Below, one piece after another: positions 60,247-64,000 of a stretch of DNA of 64,000 nucleotides. The notes beneath the pieces are model-generated. The model made no database searches. It was given only the letters and a program-made list of their open reading frames with translations, and was not told where the DNA came from. Where the stretch lies: NCBI GenBank assembly GCA_904387055.1, contig CAJFKV010000006.1:1-64000 (forward strand), in the 5' to 3' direction. Origin of the DNA: Candidatus Heteroruminococcus faecigallinarum (GTDB taxonomy: Bacteria > Bacillota > Clostridia > Oscillospirales > Ruminococcaceae). The translations under genes were made by a program, and so were the position numbers. How positions within the stretch are numbered: position 1 is the stretch's first letter; every line of letters begins with the position of its first letter.

Positions 60247-62194
60247 CCTGTTCCTCCTTTTCTGCCTCAGCCGTCCCTTCCCGGTCCAGATACCGGTCCA
60301 TCCACCACAGCAGCAGCCGATACCGGTCCAGGCGGCAGTTGGGGGTTCCCCTGGCCGACATGCCGTGGCTCTGGCCGGGGAAGCGGGCAAAATATACCTC
60401 CTTGTGCAGCAGGCGCAGGGCCGAGAACATCTCCTCGCTCTGGGAGATGGGGCAGTTCATATCCTCGTCCCCATGGATCAGGAGGAGCGGCGTATGGATG
60501 CTGCGCACATAGGTGATGGGGGAATGGGCCAGGTAATGGTCCGGGTGGTCCCAGGGAAGCCCGTCAAACTCATACTCCCCGTACCGGAAGGCACAGTCGC
60601 TGGTGCCCGCCTGGCTGTACCGGTTGCAGGTGCTCCGCTCGGCCACCGCGCAGGAAAAACGGTCGGTGTGGCCGATGATCCAGTTGGTGAGGAAGCCGCC
60701 GTAGCTGCCCCCCATCACGCCCCACCGCTTCTCCCCCAGGGAGAACAACCGGCTGGCCGTATCCACACAGGTCATCAGCTCCCGGTAATCCTTGCCGCCC
60801 CAGTCGTGCTTGCTGGCGCGGCTGACGGCCTCCCCTGCCCCCTGGCTGCCCGCCGGGTTGCAGATGACCACCCCATATCCCCGGCTGGCCAGCAGCTGGG
60901 CGTCGATGGAGAAGGTCTCCCCGTAGCAGTAGTGGGGCCCCCCGTGAATGTTGAGGACCACGCCCCGGGGCTCCTGGGCGGGAGCCAGGTAAAACCCCTG
61001 CCGAGGGCTGCCGTCAAAGCCGGGGAAGGAGAACTCCTGCCACACCGGCAGCTTCCTCCCGGCCAGCCACCGGGGTTCCCACAGGACGGTCTCTTCCCCT
61101 TTCCCATTTTGGAAGGCGATAACCGCCGGCCGGTCGGGGGACGTATACAGAAGGGCGATCCCTTCCTGGCAGACCGCATACCCAAAGATGGCCCGGGCCC
61201 CCTGGGTCAGCGGGGACAGCTTCCCTGTCTCCCGGTCAAACCGGCAGAGCTGGCAGCGGCTCCTGTCGGTCAGCAGGGCGTAAATCTGCCGGCTGTCGGG
61301 CGTCCAGCAAAGGCCCCCGTCCTCCCGACTGAGCCCCACGTCGCAGAGGATATAGTTGCCCACCGACCGGTCCAGGGAACGGGTACGGTTGGCAATCTGA
61401 CCGCTGGGCAGGCTGGCCACATACAGGTTGAAGTTGGTGGCCTCCCAATACCGGTTGTCGTGGCTGAGAAAGGCAATAAACCGGCCGGAGGGGTCGGCGG
61501 CAGGGTGGACAATGGGTCCCCCCGGGCCGTCGATCATCTGGCAGAAGCCGTCCGCCAGGCTGTAAATCACCAGGGAATCCTGGTCGGAGTAGTCGGGGGC
61601 ATGGAGGTTGGCCACCCAGCCAATCCGGTCGTTCCCCACCCAGAAGGGGGCGGCGGCGTCCCGCCTGCCTTGGGAGATGGGACGCGCCCGCTCCTCCTTG
61701 GGATCCAAATAAAAAACCTGCCGCCAGGCGCCGTCCCAGATACCGACCCCGTCGGTCTTGAACTTCATCCGGTCCACCCACTGGACCGTCTCCAGAGAAG
61801 GCAGATCCCCCGGCTGGGCGGGGGCGGGCTGGCAGGCACTGAAAGCCAGTCCTCTCCCGTCCGGCGACCAGGTCAAATGTTCCAGCCGGAGATAGGGTCC
61901 GTATCGGTGAAGGCAACCTGTCAACAGATCGCGGATTGTCAGTTTTCCGTCAGGAGAAAGATAGGCCAGCCGCCTGCCGTCCGCAGAAAGAGCCGGCTGC
62001 CTGCCAGGGAACCGTCTGCTGACTCCGCTTTCCCGTTCCTGCAGACAGATCACCTGAAAGTACCGGTCTCCTTGAGGAATGTCCTCCTGCCAAACCAGCA
62101 GCCGCCCATTATCCGAGAGGGCGACGCGGGATACCCCGGGAATTTCCAAAGCATCCTGGGGGGTAAAAGGTTGAAAGGCGTCTTTCTTTTCCAT
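60239..62194 (-). CDS. S9 family serine peptidase (prolyl oligopeptidase type)
   Basis: 651 residues: an N-terminal propeller-like half with repeated LSxDGR and SPDGR turns, then an alpha/beta hydrolase. Catalytic residues are Ser497 in GGSYGG, Asp578 in HGDEDMNCP and His610 in GQSHGMS. No signal peptide, so it is cytoplasmic and acts on short peptides. It is the first gene of the block that ends with the ATC-hydrolase genes. Confidence 0.92.
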   Translation of the reverse strand: MEKKDAFQPFTPQDALEIPGVSRVALSDNGRLLVWQEDIPQGDRYFQVICLQERESGVSRRFPGRQPALSADGRRLAYLSPDGKLTIRDLLTGCLHRYGPYLRLEHLTWSPDGRGLAFSACQPAPAQPGDLPSLETVQWVDRMKFKTDGVGIWDGAWRQVFYLDPKEERARPISQGRRDAAAPFWVGNDRIGWVANLHAPDYSDQDSLVIYSLADGFCQMIDGPGGPIVHPAADPSGRFIAFLSHDNRYWEATNFNLYVASLPSGQIANRTRSLDRSVGNYILCDVGLSREDGGLCWTPDSRQIYALLTDRSRCQLCRFDRETGKLSPLTQGARAIFGYAVCQEGIALLYTSPDRPAVIAFQNGKGEETVLWEPRWLAGRKLPVWQEFSFPGFDGSPRQGFYLAPAQEPRGVVLNIHGGPHYCYGETFSIDAQLLASRGYGVVICNPAGSQGAGEAVSRASKHDWGGKDYRELMTCVDTASRLFSLGEKRWGVMGGSYGGFLTNWIIGHTDRFSCAVAERSTCNRYSQAGTSDCAFRYGEYEFDGLPWDHPDHYLAHSPITYVRSIHTPLLLIHGDEDMNCPISQSEEMFSALRLLHKEVYFARFPGQSHGMSARGTPNCRLDRYRLLLWWMDRYLDREGTAEAEKEEQDA

Positions 62195-62378
62195 CGCGGT
62201 TCACATTCCTTTCTTCGCAGCGGCTTCTCACTTCGGCAGCGGAAAAACTTCTTTTCCCGTCCGCCGGTTTCATCTTTTCTATCACTGTATGCATGGACGG
62301 GCCCGTTGATGCCCCTTCCAAAATCCCAACGAGTTTTTTGCCATTTTATACAAAACCTTGTCTACACATTTACGCTTT

Positions 62379-62460
62379 TTGTATTATTAAGTAAAATATA
62401 GCGTTATTTCTTGTATTATTAAGTAAAATATGGCGTTATTTCTTGTATTATCAAGTAATT
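62379..62460. repeat. 32-bp AT-rich direct repeat, about 2.5 copies
   Basis: Copies start at 62379, 62411 and 62443 with the unit TTGTATTATTAAGTAAAATA and then TRGCGTTATTTC. Copy 3 is partial and has one change (TATC). No unique spacers, so not CRISPR. Confidence 0.9.
62425..62454 (-). promoter_or_regulatory. Possible promoter of the S9 peptidase operon within repeats
   Basis: TTGATA (62449-62454) and TATTTT (62425-62430), 18 bases apart on the minus strand. The -10 is weak. Confidence 0.3.
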
Positions 62461-62627
62461 TTTGAGGAAACTGTCTGATTTTGCCCCTTCAATAAACAGA
62501 TTCTGGAATACGCTCAAAGTGCACTATGTCACCTGCCTTTTCTCCTGCATCCGCTCTTTCTCCTTGGACCAATAGCACAATTTCTATAAATTCTTTTCAG
62601 GATTCCCACGAAAAAATAGCGCTTTTC

Positions 62628-62656
62628 TTGACCTTTTTGCTTTAAAGGGCTATTAT
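62628..62656 (+). promoter_or_regulatory. Promoter of the phenylacetate-CoA ligase-like gene
   Basis: TTGACC (62628-62633) and TATTAT (62651-62656), 17 bases apart; leader about 160 bases. Confidence 0.75.
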
Positions 62657-62823
62657 AAAAAAGAATCTTGCCGGCAGCTTTTTGAGGGATTGCCCCCCGG
62701 GGGCCTGCCCTCCCGCCGCCGGCAGGGAGAGATGGAGATGGGGACCGCCTTCCTTGCCAAGGAGGGGCGGGCGGAGCGCCGGCCGGCCAGGCTCGCTCCT
62801 TTCCAGGAAAAGGAGGAATTGTT

Positions 62824-64000
62824 ACGGCTTTTTTCAATCGAGAGATGGAAACCCTCCCCCGCCCGCAGCTGGAGCGGCTCCAGCTGGAGCGGTTGCAGCG
62901 GATGGCGGTGTACTGCTACGAGCGGGTCCCGTTTTACCATGAAAAATTCGACCAGGCGGGATTTGACCCCTACAAGATCAAGGCCCTGTCCGACCTGCAG
63001 TACATGCCCTTCACCACCAAGGAGGACATCCGGGACCATTATCCCACCGGTCTTTTTGCCGTTGACCGCAGGCAGGTGGTGCGGATTCACGCCTCCAGCG
63101 GCACCACCGGCAAGCCCACGGTGGTGGGCTACACCCGAAACGACCTGGACGTCTGGTCGGAGTGTGTGGCCCGCCTGTGTGTGGCGGCGGGGGCCAGCGA
63201 CGAGGACACCGCCCAGATCTGCTTCGGCTACGGGCTGTTTACCGGCGCCCTGGGCCTTCATTACGGGCTGGAGCGGGTTGGGGCCACGGTGATCCCCTCC
63301 TCCAGCGGCAACACCGAGAAGCAGCTGATGCTCATGAAGGACCTGGGAACCACCACCGTCATCAGCACCCCCTCCTACGCCCTCTATATGGCGGAGGAGG
63401 CCCAGCGCCTGGGCTACCGGAAGGAGGACTTCCAGCTGCGGCTGGGGCTCTTCGGTTCCGAAGGGTGCACCCCCGAAATGCGTGCCAAGCTGGAGGAGGC
63501 CTGGGGGCTCTTCGCCACCGACAATTACGGCATGAGCGAGCTGATGGGGCCGGGGGTCTCCGGCGAGTGCCATCTCCGGTGCGGCCTCCATGTGGCCGAG
63601 GACCACTTCATCCCCGAGATCATCGATCCGGCCACCGGCCGGCGGCTGGAGGAGGGCCAAGAGGGAGAGCTGGTGGTAACCACCCTCACCAAGGAGGCCT
63701 TCCCCATGATCCGGTACCGCACCAAGGACATCTCCCGCCTGGACTTCCAGCCCTGCGACTGCGGCCGCACCCACGTGCGGATGGAGAAGATCATCGGCCG
63801 CACCGACGACATGCTGAAGATCCGGGGGGTCAACGTCTTCCCCAGCCAGATTGAAAGCGTCCTGATGACTATGCCCCAGGTGGGCGGCCATTACCTGCTG
63901 ATTCTGCGGCGGGAGCGGTTTACCGACAGCCTGGAGGTCAAGGTGGAGTTGGTGGACAACACCCTTCTGGAGAACTACGGGGCTCTGGAGGCTCTCACCC
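62824..64000 (+). CDS. paaK: Phenylacetate-CoA ligase family protein, partial (runs off window)
   Basis: AMP-forming acyl-CoA ligase family, cut by the window edge. Visible are HASSGTTGKPTVVGYT (AMP-binding loop), CFGYGLFTGALG, LFGSEGCTPEM, DNYGMSELMGPG, MIRYRTKDISRL and RTDDMLKIRGVNVFPSQIE. The family needs 7 residues before the first ATG (62845). An AGGAGG at 62811-62816 places the start at an ACG codon (62824), 7 bases later, with an ATT at 62818 as alternative. The substrate is not fixed by sequence; aromatic acids are usual. Confidence 0.88.

Larger units (their letters stand above)
62195..62823. other. Large intergenic region between S9 peptidase and paaK-like gene
   Basis: About 630 bases. 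The left half is AT-rich and holds the 32-bp repeat; the right has the paaK-like promoter and a GC-rich untranslated leader. No gene, tRNA or recognised riboswitch was found. Confidence 0.7.

Noticed and set aside
62290-62345. Sigma-54 promoter for the S9 peptidase gene
   Set aside because: A TGGC and TTGG pair occurs but the -12 GC is missing, and no sigma-54 activator gene is near.
62379-62460. CRISPR array
   Set aside because: Units follow each other without unique spacers and there are no cas genes.
62690-63292. Plus-strand frame in a different phase over the paaK-like gene start
   Set aside because: It gives Arg/Trp-rich sequence without homology, while the other phase encodes a conserved ligase.

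Overview
The window is 64 kb of GC-rich, densely coded DNA with strong AGGAGG-type ribosome binding sites, sigma-A promoters, a class B sortase and an AddAB recombination nuclease. Together with carbon monoxide dehydrogenase, acetyl-CoA synthase and 2-oxoacid:ferredoxin oxidoreductase genes, this points to a strictly anaerobic clostridial Firmicute. The style resembles Oscillospiraceae such as the Flavonifractor/Intestinimonas group; that family placement is an inference from gene content. No rRNA, tRNA, CRISPR array, insertion sequence or phage gene was recognised.

Layout. Positions 1-18649 form a tight minus-strand housekeeping train with many 4-base stop/start overlaps: a TrmH-type methylase, dprA, topA, trmFO, plsX, rnc, a radical SAM protein, a GNAT enzyme, smc, ftsY, rdgB, yhbY, nadD, yqeK, an LCP protein, rsfS and leuS (cut by the window edge). 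Next come the infC-rpmI-rplT operon (infC starts with AUC), then addA and addB with a DUF2284 protein and a class B sortase upstream. A plus-strand ATPase and mgtE converge on a shared hairpin. mgtE has a long leader with a short ORF and an intrinsic terminator that looks like an attenuator.

Positions 31261-45077 are an anaerobic metabolism block: a P-loop ATPase with a four-subunit 2-oxoacid:ferredoxin oxidoreductase, then cooS-cooC-acsB (CO dehydrogenase, its nickel-insertion ATPase and acetyl-CoA synthase). Upstream of cooS is a CsoR/RcnR-family repressor whose ligand positions match nickel sensors. A DUF3842 gene and a 117-bp tandem repeat separate this from larE-methyltransferase-larB-larC, which makes the nickel-pincer cofactor. 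Nickel is the common thread of this stretch.

Positions 45182-52405 hold exported or membrane proteins of unknown role (one looks like a BlaR1 sensor that lost its M56 peptidase domain), a degenerate polysaccharide-deacetylase-like protein, and a DnaJ-TPR/DUF5685 pair. Positions 52575-62194 read as one minus-strand peptide/amine uptake and breakdown block: an S9 peptidase, an M20 peptidase, a PotDBCA-type ABC transporter and two tandem ATC-hydrolase-family genes. The window ends in a plus-strand phenylacetate-CoA ligase family gene whose best-placed start codon is not a standard one.
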